Positions 36,228 through 44,851 of a stretch of DNA of 59,908 nt are shown here, in pieces. The notes under the pieces are model-generated. The model saw only the letters and a list, made by a program, of their open reading frames with translations, ran no database searches and was not told the DNA's origin. Every line of letters starts with the position of its first letter. Position 1 is the first letter of the stretch. The translations under genes and the position numbers were made by a program. Source of the DNA: Desertibaculum subflavum (GTDB lineage Bacteria; Pseudomonadota; Alphaproteobacteria; Ferrovibrionales; Ferrovibrionaceae); contig QOZS01000035.1 of NCBI GenBank assembly GCA_003576705.1, forward strand, positions 1 to 59,908, given 5' to 3'.

Positions 36228-37448
36228 TCAGCCGACGATCTTGCGCTCGCGCAGGTCTGCGATTTCGGCGGCGGAGCAGCCGGCGAGACCCTGCAGCACT
36301 TCCTCCGTGTGCTCGCCCAGCGCCGGCGGCGGCCGGCTGTCGTCCACCGGCGTGTCGGAGAAATGGTAGTTCGAGCCGATGATCGGCATCGGCCCTTGAC
36401 TGTTGTGCCGGTAGGTCTTCAGCATGCCGCGGCGCTTCACTTCCGGATATTCCAGCGCCTCGTTCATGTCGCGGATCGGCCCGGCCGGCAGGTGGCGCAG
36501 CTTCTCGGCCCAGCTCTCCTTGGTGTCGGTCATCAGCACATCGCCCATCAGGCGATAGAGCTCGGCCTTGTTCTTGACCCGGTCGGTGAGCTTGGCGAAG
36601 CGCGGATCGGTCGCCCATTCCGGATGGCCGAGCGCCTTGCAGGTATCGGTGAACAGCTTCTGGTTCGCCGCCGCGATATAGATATGGCCGTTCTTCGTGG
36701 GAAAGGAATTGTTCGGCGCCGAGGCGAAATGCCCGTTGCCGGCCCTCTTCGGGTTCTCCCCGCCGATCAGGTAGTACGATCCGAGATTGCCGAGCGAGAC
36801 CAGCGCCGTGTCGTACAGCGCAAGGTCGATATACTGGCCGCGCCCGGTATCGCGCCGGGCATAGAGCGCCGCGTTGATCGCGGCAACCGCATGAATCGCC
36901 GTCATGGTATCGACCACGGCGATGCCATGGCGCACGCCCGGCCGGTCGGCCTCGCCGTTGACCGACATCATGCCGCTCTCGGCCTGCAGCACCGGGTCAT
37001 AGCCCGGCCGGTCGGCGAGCGGCCCCGACTGCCCATAGGCCGAGATCGAGAGGTAGATCAACTTCGGGTAGCGCTTCGCCAAGGTCTCGTGGTCGAAGCC
37101 GTATTTCTTCAGCACGCCGGGGCGGAAGTTCTCCACCATCACGTCGGCATCGGCGAGCAGCTTGTGCACGATCGCCTGACCCTCCGGTGTGGTGAAGTCG
37201 AGCGCGACGCTCTTCTTGCCGCGGTTGAAGGTGATGAAGAAGTGGCTCTCGCCGTCGGACGTGCCGGGCTCGCCGCCGATGCGCGGCCCCGCGCCCTTGC
37301 GGGTGTCGTCGCCGCCGTCGGGGTTCTCGATCTTCAGCACCTCGGCGCCCATATCGGACAGGATCTGCGTGCACATCGGCCCCGCGATGACGCGCGAGAA
37401 GTCGACGACGCGGATGCCGGCAAGCGGCGGACGACCGGATTGAGCCAT
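36228..37448 (-). CDS. Class III CoA-transferase (CaiB/BaiF family)
   Basis: A 406-residue family III CoA-transferase. Signatures are GIRVVDFSRVIAGPMCTQIL near the N-terminus, GAEVLKIENPDGGDDTR, VMVENFRPGVLKKYGFD and ISAYGQSGPLADRPGYDPVL, which holds the catalytic aspartate that forms the CoA-acyl anhydride. The C-terminal ALGEHTEEVLQGL is also typical. It moves CoA between carboxylic acids; the acids are unknown. GGGAGG precedes the ATG. A partial palindrome lies just upstream. Confidence 0.9.
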   Translation of the reverse strand: MAQSGRPPLAGIRVVDFSRVIAGPMCTQILSDMGAEVLKIENPDGGDDTRKGAGPRIGGEPGTSDGESHFFITFNRGKKSVALDFTTPEGQAIVHKLLADADVMVENFRPGVLKKYGFDHETLAKRYPKLIYLSISAYGQSGPLADRPGYDPVLQAESGMMSVNGEADRPGVRHGIAVVDTMTAIHAVAAINAALYARRDTGRGQYIDLALYDTALVSLGNLGSYYLIGGENPKRAGNGHFASAPNNSFPTKNGHIYIAAANQKLFTDTCKALGHPEWATDPRFAKLTDRVKNKAELYRLMGDVLMTDTKESWAEKLRHLPAGPIRDMNEALEYPEVKRRGMLKTYRHNSQGPMPIIGSNYHFSDTPVDDSRPPPALGEHTEEVLQGLAGCSAAEIADLRERKIVG

Positions 37449-37465
37449 TTGCGGCGATTCCTCCC

Positions 37466-37480
37466 ATTGGACCGGCCAAT
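37466..37480. promoter_or_regulatory. Short inverted repeat before the CoA-transferase gene
   Basis: ATTGG-N5-CCAAT, 5-bp arms, lies about 25 bases before the CoA-transferase start and next to its ribosome site. It could be an operator, but the arms are short. Confidence 0.22.
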
Positions 37481-37666
37481 CTTACATGTGCGAGGAAATT
37501 GTGCAGGCTCGCGGCTGCAAAGGTGATCTGCGCGCCGCACGGGGAGGGCTGCGTCAGCCGGCCGCGGCCAGATGGCCTAAGCGACACTACGTATCCGGCT
37601 TTTTCAGCGAGGGTTAAGCCTCGGACCGCAGATTCATCCCGTGCGATTGTTTGAGATGATGGAGCC

Positions 37667-38191
37667 ATGGCCCGTTCTTCGATCTCCCCTACCGGGAAGG
37701 AAGTTTTCTTCGATCCCGACGATGTCATCGTCAGCAAGACCGATGCGAAGGGAAAGCTCGTCTATGCCAACGACGTGTTCCTCAGCATCGCCGGTTACCG
37801 CGAGGGCGAGGTGCTCGGCCAGCCGCACAACATGATCCGTCATCCGGACATGCCGCGCAGCGTCTTCGCCGTGCTCTGGGAGACGATCCAGAGCGGCCGC
37901 GAGATCTTCGCCTATGTGAAGAACATGACCAAGTCGGGCGATCACTACTGGGTCCTCGCCCATGTCACACCGAGCCGGGATGCCGCGGGCAGCATTGTCG
38001 GCTTCCACTCGAACCGGCGGGTGCCGAGCCGCAGCGCGATCGAGCAGGTCGAGCCGCTCTACGGCGAGATGCGACGGGCGGAGATTGCCGCGGCAGGGCC
38101 GCGCGAGGCGATCGCCGCCGGCAAGGAGGTGCTGCAACGGGCACTGGACGCCGCCGGAAAGAGCTACGCCGCCTTCATATTTTCCATCTAG
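37667..38191 (+). CDS. PAS-domain redox/energy sensor, Aer-like sensory part
   Basis: A 174-residue soluble protein consisting of an Aer-type PAS domain and a short helical tail. VFFDPDDVIVSKTDAKGKLV, YANDVFLSIAGYREGEVLGQ, PHNMIRHPDMPRSVFAVLWE and NMTKSGDHYWVLAHVTPSRD match the FAD-binding PAS domain of the aerotaxis receptor Aer, including the HNxIRHPDMP block. It lacks the membrane and signalling regions. A soluble chemoreceptor gene follows after 29 bp, so the two likely work as one receptor split into two proteins, sensing redox or energy state. Confidence 0.86.
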   Translation: MARSSISPTGKEVFFDPDDVIVSKTDAKGKLVYANDVFLSIAGYREGEVLGQPHNMIRHPDMPRSVFAVLWETIQSGREIFAYVKNMTKSGDHYWVLAHVTPSRDAAGSIVGFHSNRRVPSRSAIEQVEPLYGEMRRAEIAAAGPREAIAAGKEVLQRALDAAGKSYAAFIFSI

Positions 38192-38220
38192 CGCCGCCCG
38201 TCGGCCCAGGAATTTGCAGA

Positions 38221-39507
38221 ATGTTCTTCTCCCCCCGTCGCAACATTGCCGCCGGCACCGTTCCGGCGGCGGTGATCATGGATGATCCCCGCATTGCCGA
38301 GCTGGAGATGCGTCTTGCGGCCAGCGACGCGGCGCTCGCCGCCGCCGAGGCTGACCGGACACGCCTCGCCGAAGCGCTCGGCAAGGCAACGGAGGCCTGC
38401 CGGCGCGTGGCCAAGGGCGACTTCGAGGCGCGCGTCCTGCAGATCGAGCATCTCGGCGACGCGGTGCCGTTCCTCAATGCGCTGAACCGGGTGTTCGACC
38501 TCTCGGACGCCTTCATCCGCGAAGCCTCCGCCTCGCTGGAGCACGCCAGTCGCGGGGAATACCACCGGCCCTTCCTGCTGGAGGGCATGACGGGATCGTT
38601 TCGTGCCGGTGCCGGGGTCATCAATACCGCGCGCGAGGCGATGCAGCGGATGGAGGCCGAGGCGCGGGCGGAGCGGCATCGCCTGGCCGATGCTTTCGAA
38701 GCGGCCATTTCCGGCATCGTGGACCAGGTGGCCGGCGCCGCCACCGAGCTCGATACGACCGCCGGCAATATGAGCAAGCTGTCGCAGGAAACCGGCCAGC
38801 GGGCCGATGCGGTGGCGTCCGCCTCGGAGGAGGCGTCGAGCAACACGCAGACCGTCGCGGCGGCGACGGAGGAATTGACCGCTTCGGTCGGCGAAATCAG
38901 CCGCCAGGTCAGCGAGGCCGGGCGCATCGCCAGCGCGGCGGTCGAGGAATCCAGCCGCACCAACCAGAGCGTCGCGGCGCTGGTGCAGTCGGCGCAGCAG
39001 ATCGGCGACGTGGTCCGGCTGATCCGCGAGATCGCCGGGCAGACCAATCTTCTCGCCCTCAACGCCACCATCGAGGCGGCACGGGCCGGCGAGGCGGGCA
39101 AGGGCTTCGCCGTCGTGGCGTCCGAGGTCAAGGCGCTGGCCAATCAGACCGCGAAGGCGACCGAGGAGATCGGCGCGCAGATCGCCCGCATCCAGGAGCG
39201 GACCCAGCAGGCAGCCGGCGCGATCCAGTCGATCGGCCGCACGGTCGACCAGATCAATCAGATCTCGCTCGCCATCGCCGGTGCGGTGGAGGAGCAGAGC
39301 GCGGCCACGGGCGAGATCAGCCGCAACGTGCAGGACGCGGCGACCGGCGCCCGCACGGTCGCCTCCAACATCGACGCGGTGTCCAGCATGGCCGGCGAGA
39401 CGCGCAACGCCGCCGGCGATCTGAAATCGGCCTCCGGCGAGCTGGCGCGGCAGTCGGAGATGCTGCGTCGCGAGGTGGACGGCTTCCTGGTGAAGATCAG
39501 GGCTTAG
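38221..39507 (+). CDS. Soluble methyl-accepting chemotaxis protein
   Basis: A 428-residue chemoreceptor with no transmembrane segment. The N-terminal part is helical and contains CRRVAKGDFEARVLQIEHLG, a HAMP- or PAS-linker-like stretch. The signalling domain (about 170-428) includes the invariant hairpin tip IREIAGQTNLLALNATIEAA and GKGFAVVASEVKALANQTAK, where CheA and CheW bind. Potential methylation regions with Glu/Gln pairs flank the tip. It is directly downstream of the Aer-type PAS protein. Its stop codon abuts the end of the convergent exporter gene. Confidence 0.9.
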   Translation: MFFSPRRNIAAGTVPAAVIMDDPRIAELEMRLAASDAALAAAEADRTRLAEALGKATEACRRVAKGDFEARVLQIEHLGDAVPFLNALNRVFDLSDAFIREASASLEHASRGEYHRPFLLEGMTGSFRAGAGVINTAREAMQRMEAEARAERHRLADAFEAAISGIVDQVAGAATELDTTAGNMSKLSQETGQRADAVASASEEASSNTQTVAAATEELTASVGEISRQVSEAGRIASAAVEESSRTNQSVAALVQSAQQIGDVVRLIREIAGQTNLLALNATIEAARAGEAGKGFAVVASEVKALANQTAKATEEIGAQIARIQERTQQAAGAIQSIGRTVDQINQISLAIAGAVEEQSAATGEISRNVQDAATGARTVASNIDAVSSMAGETRNAAGDLKSASGELARQSEMLRREVDGFLVKIRA

Positions 39508-40434
39508 CTAGGCGACCTTCGCCGCGGCGCGTGTCGCCTTCGCCTCGCGGTGCGAGGCAAAGGCGGCGGCGCCGACGATGATGGCGGCGCCGGCGATGGT
39601 CCAGAGATCGGGCTGCTTGCCGAAGGCGACCCAGTCGAGCCCGGTCGCCCAGACGATCGACAGGAACACGATCGACTGCGTCGCCGAGATGTCGGCGGCG
39701 CGGTAGGAGGCCGTGATCAGCCAATAGGCCGTGGTACCGAACACGGCCGCGAGCAGCGCGAGCGCCAGCTGGAGCGGCGAGGGCGTCACCCAGAACCACA
39801 GCGCCATCGGCAGGAAGAGGAGCGAGGCCAGCACGTTCTGCCAGAACAGGATGGTCAGCGTGCCATCGGCCCGCGTCAGATACTTCACCGTCAGGTTGGA
39901 GGCGGCGACCAGCGGCACCGAGGCGAGCAGGAGCAGCACGCCGATGCTGGCCGAGATGCCGAGCGAAAGCTTCGGCGCCAGCACGACCAGCACGCCGAGA
40001 AAGCCGACCAGAACGGCGACCCAGCGCCGCGCCGTCACCTGCTCGCCCAGCACCAGCGCGGCGCCAAGGGTCACGAAGATCGGGCCGGAGAAGCTGATCG
40101 CCGCCGCCTCGGCCAGGCTGATCAGCGGGATGGCTAGGTACCACATCGTATAGGCCGCGGCGTGAAAGCCGGAGCGCAGCAGATGACGCGGAAACTGTCG
40201 CGTGCGGGCGACGGCGAGGCCGACCGGGAGGAACAGCGGCAGCACCAGCATGAAGCCGAAGGTCCAGCGCAGCCAGGACACGACCAGCGGCGGCAGCTCG
40301 AGGGTGAGCTGGCGCACCACCATGTTCATCAGCTGGAAGATCACGCCGGCCAGCGCCGCGTAGAGCAGGCCGCGCACCACCGGGTTCGGTATCAGGGCCT
40401 CGACCAGGCGCTCGGGCGCGGAGGCGGCGGACAT
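39508..40434 (-). CDS. EamA-family (DMT) transporter
   Basis: A 308-residue inner-membrane protein with about ten transmembrane helices in two EamA repeats. Examples are GLLYAALAGVIFQLMNMVV, ISFSGPIFVTLGAALVLGE (first repeat end) and WTIAGAAIIVGAAAFASHRE (C-terminus). ISFSGPIFVTLGA with a downstream glutamate is characteristic of S-adenosylmethionine- or metabolite-exporter-like DMT proteins. It ends exactly where the chemoreceptor gene ends and follows a paralogue of similar length by 7 bp. Substrate unknown. Confidence 0.88.
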   Translation of the reverse strand: MSAASAPERLVEALIPNPVVRGLLYAALAGVIFQLMNMVVRQLTLELPPLVVSWLRWTFGFMLVLPLFLPVGLAVARTRQFPRHLLRSGFHAAAYTMWYLAIPLISLAEAAAISFSGPIFVTLGAALVLGEQVTARRWVAVLVGFLGVLVVLAPKLSLGISASIGVLLLLASVPLVAASNLTVKYLTRADGTLTILFWQNVLASLLFLPMALWFWVTPSPLQLALALLAAVFGTTAYWLITASYRAADISATQSIVFLSIVWATGLDWVAFGKQPDLWTIAGAAIIVGAAAFASHREAKATRAAAKVA

Positions 40435-40441
40435 CGCGGGT

Positions 40442-41365
40442 TCAGGCGGCCGCGCGCGGCGCGGCGGCGCGGGCGGCCTGTGCCTCGTGACGCGCCAGCA
40501 GGATGGTGCTGGCGAAGATGACGGCCGCGCCGATCAGGGTCCAGAGGCCCGGAATGGCGGCGAACACCACATAGCCGGCGATCGATGCCCAGACCAGATT
40601 GAGGAAGCTGACCGACTGCACGCTCGAAATATCGGCGACGCGGAAGGCCCGCGTCATGCAGTAATGCCCGAGCGACCCGAGCACGCCGAGCGCTGCCAGC
40701 GCGGCCCACTGGGGCGGACTCGGCGGTGTCCAGTAGGCGAGGGCGAACGGCGTCAGCAGCAGGCCGACGGTCAGGTGCTGCCAGAACACCACCACCTCCG
40801 GCCGGTCCACCCGGGTCAGCACCTTGGCCACCAGGAAGGATGCGGCGAAGAGCGGCGCGGCGCCGAGCAGGAAAAGGTTGCCGATGGTGACTTCGGTGAA
40901 GGCGCCCTGCGACCACGGCTGCACGACGATCAGCACGCCGAGGAAGCCGGTCGCCACCGCCGCCACGCGCGGCGCCGTCATGCGCTCGCCGAGGAACAGC
41001 ACGGCGCCGAGGCAGATGAAGATCGGGCCGGTGAAGCCGATTGCCGTCAGCTCCGCCATGCTGACGGAGGGGAGGGCGATGAACCACAGCAGCATGCCGC
41101 AGGCATGCAATCCGCCGCGCGCAATCTGCAGCAGCGGCGCCCGCGTCATGCACGCAGCCGGACCGATCCGCCAGATCAGCGGCGTCAGCACCAGGAAACC
41201 GAAGCTGTAGCGCAGGCAGCCGACCACCCAGGGGTCGAGGTCGTGCGACATCGCCTTCATGGCGGTGTTCATGACCGAGAACAGCGCGCCGCTGGCTCCC
41301 ATCCACAGCATGCCGCGCAAGGTGGGGCTCAACCCGCCCACCAGCTCAATGCCCCGTCCGGCCAC
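40442..41365 (-). CDS. EamA-family (DMT) transporter, paralogue of neighbour
   Basis: A 307-residue inner-membrane protein of ten predicted helices: GMLWMGASGALFSVMNTAM, IGFTGPIFICLGAVLFLGER and LWTLIGAAVIFASTILLARH. It is alignable over the full length with the downstream EamA gene, so the pair probably arose by tandem duplication or both export related small metabolites. I chose the GTG with GGAGG four bases before it; a longer upstream start would add an unconserved arginine-rich stretch. First gene of a two-gene unit. Confidence 0.85.
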   Translation of the reverse strand: MAGRGIELVGGLSPTLRGMLWMGASGALFSVMNTAMKAMSHDLDPWVVGCLRYSFGFLVLTPLIWRIGPAACMTRAPLLQIARGGLHACGMLLWFIALPSVSMAELTAIGFTGPIFICLGAVLFLGERMTAPRVAAVATGFLGVLIVVQPWSQGAFTEVTIGNLFLLGAAPLFAASFLVAKVLTRVDRPEVVVFWQHLTVGLLLTPFALAYWTPPSPPQWAALAALGVLGSLGHYCMTRAFRVADISSVQSVSFLNLVWASIAGYVVFAAIPGLWTLIGAAVIFASTILLARHEAQAARAAAPRAAA

Positions 41366-41511
41366 GTTTCCTCCGCTTCGCGGCCAGACTATAGCCGCCG
41401 GCCGACCTCCGGCCACCCGCGATGCCAACACGGCGGCCATGCGCAGCCCCGGCGGCGGGTATCACATACACGTCAATCGGAGCGCCGGAGGCGGCGCTCT
41501 ATCCTGCCGCC

Positions 41512-42897
41512 ATGGCCTGGGCGATGCACCGGAGAGGCATGCTGTGGGGCGCGGCCGCGGCGGCGCTCTGGCGTCCGGCGCGGGCGGCCGATGCCGATCC
41601 CGAAGCCGAGACGATCAACGACCACCTGTGGAAGCTCTATGCCGGCGGCCCGGCCGCGCGGGCGGCGGCGCATGCTTGGCTCCGCGCCCGCGGCAAGCCG
41701 GACGTGGTCGCCGGGCTGATCGACGTGATGCGGCTCAACTTCAACCACCATGACGAGATCGACCGCACCTTGCAGGCGGTGACCGGCGCGGTCGCGGCGG
41801 GCGAGCCGGACCGCGAATGGTTCAACTGGATGCGCTGGCAGGAAGCCCATCCGGAGATCAGGCCCTATCAAGGCTACGCCACGTTCAAGGCGGGCCTGTT
41901 CGGCGAGTTCGATTTCGCCTTCGCCGATTTCCTGATGGCGCCGCCGCCGCACCGCATCCGCATCGAGGAGGTCACCTGGGGCGGCGTGCGCAAGGACGGC
42001 ATCCCGGCGCTGGTCAATCCGGCGATGGTTGCGGCGGCCGAGGCGCGCTACCTGACCGACGACGAGCCGGTCTTCGGCGTGGAGATCGAAGGCGACGCCC
42101 GCGCCTATCCGTTCCGCATCATGGACTGGCACGAGATGGCGAACGACGTGGTCGGCGGCGTGCCGGTGGCGCTCGCCTATTGCACGCTCTGCGGCGCCGG
42201 CATTCTGTTCGACACCCGCGTGGAGGGGCGGGCCGAGCCCTTCGTGTTCGGCTCCTCCGGCCTGCTCTACCGCTCCAACAAGCTGATGTACGACCGGCAG
42301 ACCGACACGCTCTGGAACCAGTTCAGCGGCCGGCCGGTGATCGGCCCGCTCGCCGCCGGGGAGATCAAACTCAAGGTGCTGCCGGTCGCCATCGCCTCCT
42401 GGCGCGAGTGGCGCGCGCGCCATCCGATGACGCGCGTGCTGTCACTGGAGACCGGCCATGTGCGCGACTACACGCCGGGCCGGCCCTATGGCGGTTATTT
42501 CGCCAGTCCCGACCTGATGTTCCCGATCGAGACCAAGGACGGCCGCCTGAAGCCGAAGGATCAGGTGTTCGGCCTGCGCCTCGACGGCCGCGAGAAGGCC
42601 TGGCCGCTTGCCGCCTTCGGCGCGGGCAAGGTGATCAACGACCGGATCGGCGACACGCCGCTGGTGCTGATCGGCTCCGCCCGTGAGCGCACCGTGCGCG
42701 CCTATCGCGGCAACGGCCGACCGTTCGCGAAGGGGGCGAGCGCGGCGCTGCTCACTCAGGACGGCGCGAGCTGGCGCATGGAAGAGACGGCGCTGGTCGG
42801 GCCGGACGGCGCGCGGCTCGATCGCCTGCCCGGCCATGTCGCCTATTGGTTCGCCTGGTCCGGCTATCTGCCCGAGGCGGATTTCTACCGGGAGTGA
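41512..42897 (+). CDS. DUF3179-family exported protein
   Basis: A 461-residue protein of DUF3179, a family of unknown function. The N-terminus (MHRRGMLWGAAAAALWRPARA after a short lead) has twin arginines before a hydrophobic stretch and an AxA-like end, resembling a Tat signal. Conserved blocks are YPFRIMDWHEMANDVVGGVP, VALAYCTLCGAGILFDTRV, the SSGLLYRSNKLMYDRQTDTL motif and LWNQFSGRPVIGPLA. The cysteine pair in CTLCG may be redox or metal active. The start could be 12 bases later. Its end overlaps the convergent topoisomerase gene by 13 bp. Confidence 0.82.
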   Translation: MAWAMHRRGMLWGAAAAALWRPARAADADPEAETINDHLWKLYAGGPAARAAAHAWLRARGKPDVVAGLIDVMRLNFNHHDEIDRTLQAVTGAVAAGEPDREWFNWMRWQEAHPEIRPYQGYATFKAGLFGEFDFAFADFLMAPPPHRIRIEEVTWGGVRKDGIPALVNPAMVAAAEARYLTDDEPVFGVEIEGDARAYPFRIMDWHEMANDVVGGVPVALAYCTLCGAGILFDTRVEGRAEPFVFGSSGLLYRSNKLMYDRQTDTLWNQFSGRPVIGPLAAGEIKLKVLPVAIASWREWRARHPMTRVLSLETGHVRDYTPGRPYGGYFASPDLMFPIETKDGRLKPKDQVFGLRLDGREKAWPLAAFGAGKVINDRIGDTPLVLIGSARERTVRAYRGNGRPFAKGASAALLTQDGASWRMEETALVGPDGARLDRLPGHVAYWFAWSGYLPEADFYRE

Positions 42898-43988
42898 GCG
42901 GGTCCGGCGACGCCGGGGCCGGGTGGCTTGCGCGCGTAGCGGCGGGCGAGGCGGGCAACCGTCTTCTCCGCCTTGCGCACGCCGCCGCCGCCGCGCGTCC
43001 GCGCATGCACCCGGGCCAGCGTGCCGGTCTCGAATCCGATCGGAATCGCCTCGTGCACATAGCTCTTGCGCGCCACGGCCGGGGTATTGGCCAGGCTTTC
43101 TGCTACTTCGGCGATCACTTCGGCGACCTGCTTGCGACGCCTGCGCTCGACCCGGGCGGGCTTGACCTTCGCCAACAGCTCCGCCGCGGCGGCGCTTGCG
43201 CCGAGCATGCGCAGATCCTTCGCCGTGACCGGGCTGCCGGCGGCTTCTTGAAGGTAGCGATTCACCTCCGCCGAGGTGAGGTTGCGAAGGCGGCCGGCTT
43301 CGTCGTGAAAGCGCAGAAGGCGCGCCCCCGGCAGTTTGAGCATGCGGCGGATCGCCCTGACCAGGCTGGCATGTGTCGTCGTACAGTTGACGATGCTGCC
43401 GCCTTTGCCGCGGAAGCAGAACTCCAGTTCCCGCGCATTCACCGTGACATCGCGCTTCAGCAGACTCGCCGCGCCGCGCCCGCCATCGCGCCGCGCATAG
43501 CTCTCCGATCCCACCCGGATCAACTGATCGTCGATCAGCGCCACCGCGATCGCCGAGGCGAGCCGGCGATCCGTGTCCTTGCCTTTGAGGTCACGGGCGA
43601 CCCGGGCGCGCACCGCCGGAAGGCTGTCGACCATGCTGGCCAGCCGCTGCACCTTCAAGCGCTCGCGCACCTTGGCCCAATCCGGATGATAGCGATGCTG
43701 CCGTCGGCCCGCGGCATCGATGCCGACGGCCTGCAGATGTTGCCGCGGATGTGGTGCGACGCGCACATTGTGATAGGCCGGGGGGATGGCGAGCGACCTG
43801 ATGCGGCGGATCGTATCGGCATCGCGGATCAGCCTGCCGAGACCGTTCCGATAGCAGAAGCCCTTGCCGCGCCGCTCGCGCCGGATGGTCAGCGAGCCGA
43901 CCGAGCCGAGCTTGAGGCCGGCCGCCTCGGCGATCGCAGCGATCCTTGCCTTTTCGCTTTGGCCCGCGGCCATCCCGTTCACTTCCAT
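42885..43988 (-). CDS. Type IB DNA topoisomerase (poxvirus-like)
   Basis: A 367-residue topoisomerase that nicks and reseals one DNA strand through a 3'-phosphotyrosine. IRVGSESYARRDGGRGAASL holds the first catalytic arginine, ELEFCFRGKGG the lysine, and SPVTAKDLRMLGASAAAAEL the second arginine. NTPAVARKSYVHEAI contains the nucleophilic tyrosine, with Asn nine residues before it in place of vaccinia His265, as in the Deinococcus enzyme. The C-terminal tail is rich in Arg/Lys. A second ATG 15 bases on is possible. It relaxes supercoils of both signs; sporadic in bacteria. Confidence 0.9.
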   Translation of the reverse strand: MEVNGMAAGQSEKARIAAIAEAAGLKLGSVGSLTIRRERRGKGFCYRNGLGRLIRDADTIRRIRSLAIPPAYHNVRVAPHPRQHLQAVGIDAAGRRQHRYHPDWAKVRERLKVQRLASMVDSLPAVRARVARDLKGKDTDRRLASAIAVALIDDQLIRVGSESYARRDGGRGAASLLKRDVTVNARELEFCFRGKGGSIVNCTTTHASLVRAIRRMLKLPGARLLRFHDEAGRLRNLTSAEVNRYLQEAAGSPVTAKDLRMLGASAAAAELLAKVKPARVERRRRKQVAEVIAEVAESLANTPAVARKSYVHEAIPIGFETGTLARVHARTRGGGGVRKAEKTVARLARRYARKPPGPGVAGPAHSR

Positions 43989-44042
43989 CCCGCAATCGGC
44001 GGAACGGAGAACGGCCGAGGCTGCCTTGCGGTTCCCTTCCGG

Positions 44043-44831
44043 CTATTGCCCGCGCCGCTGGCCCTCGCCGGTCTTGTCGCGCAGGCGCCGCATGCCGGCA
44101 AGCCAGCGGTCGATATTGCCGGCCTTGCGCTGCATGTAGTCGTGCACCACCGGGTGCGACAGGATCAGGAACCGCTCCTCCTGCATCGCCTGCAGCACCG
44201 CCTGCGCCACCTCCGCAGGCTTCATGATGCCGTCGACCCCGGCCGCCGTGGTGCCGGCGCCGCGATACATCGCCGTGTCCACCGCCTGCGGGCACAGCAC
44301 CGAGACGCGGATGCCGCGGTCGCCGTACTGGATGGCGAGATGCTCGGCCAGCGCGACCGCCGCATGCTTCGTGACGCCATAGGGGGCGGAGCCCATGGAG
44401 GCGAGCAGGCCGGCCGCCGACGCAGTGTTGAGCAGATAGCCCGAGCCGCGCGCCAGCATGCCGGGCACCAGCGCGCGGGCGGCGTAGACGTGGGCCATCA
44501 CATGCACGCGCCAGCTTGCCTCCCAATCGGCATCCAGCGCGTCCTCGTGGCCGGGTCGCGCGATGCCGGCATTGGAGAAGAAGATGTCGACCGGGCCGAA
44601 CTTCGCCTCGGCGGCGGCGACCAGAGCCTGCACATCGGCCTCGCGGCCGATATCGCCGGCGACGGCGAGGCCGCCGATCTCGCGCGCTGCCTTGTTCAGC
44701 CGGTCACCCGCCGCCGGCAGGTCGGCCACCACGACACCGCGCGCGCCGGCCGCGGCATAGGCCCGCGCGATTGCCTCGCCGATGCCGCCCGCCGCGCCGG
44801 TGACGACGCAGACCTTGTCCTTCGGATGCAT
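44043..44831 (-). CDS. Short-chain dehydrogenase/reductase
   Basis: A 262-residue classical SDR: VCVVTGAAGGIGEAIARAYA for cofactor, FFSNAGIARPG for the NAG motif, LNTASAAGLLASMGSAPYGV with the serine, and YGVTKHA for YxxxK. VLCPQAVDTAMYRG is the substrate loop. The final 50 residues are basic (QRKAGNIDRWLAGMRRLRDK), longer than the usual SDR C-terminus. GGGAGGAG lies at ideal distance before the ATG. It follows the C69 peptidase gene by 20 bp on the same strand. Confidence 0.88.
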   Translation of the reverse strand: MHPKDKVCVVTGAAGGIGEAIARAYAAAGARGVVVADLPAAGDRLNKAAREIGGLAVAGDIGREADVQALVAAAEAKFGPVDIFFSNAGIARPGHEDALDADWEASWRVHVMAHVYAARALVPGMLARGSGYLLNTASAAGLLASMGSAPYGVTKHAAVALAEHLAIQYGDRGIRVSVLCPQAVDTAMYRGAGTTAAGVDGIMKPAEVAQAVLQAMQEERFLILSHPVVHDYMQRKAGNIDRWLAGMRRLRDKTGEGQRRGQ

Positions 44832-44851
44832 GGCTCCTCCCGTCCTTCTCG

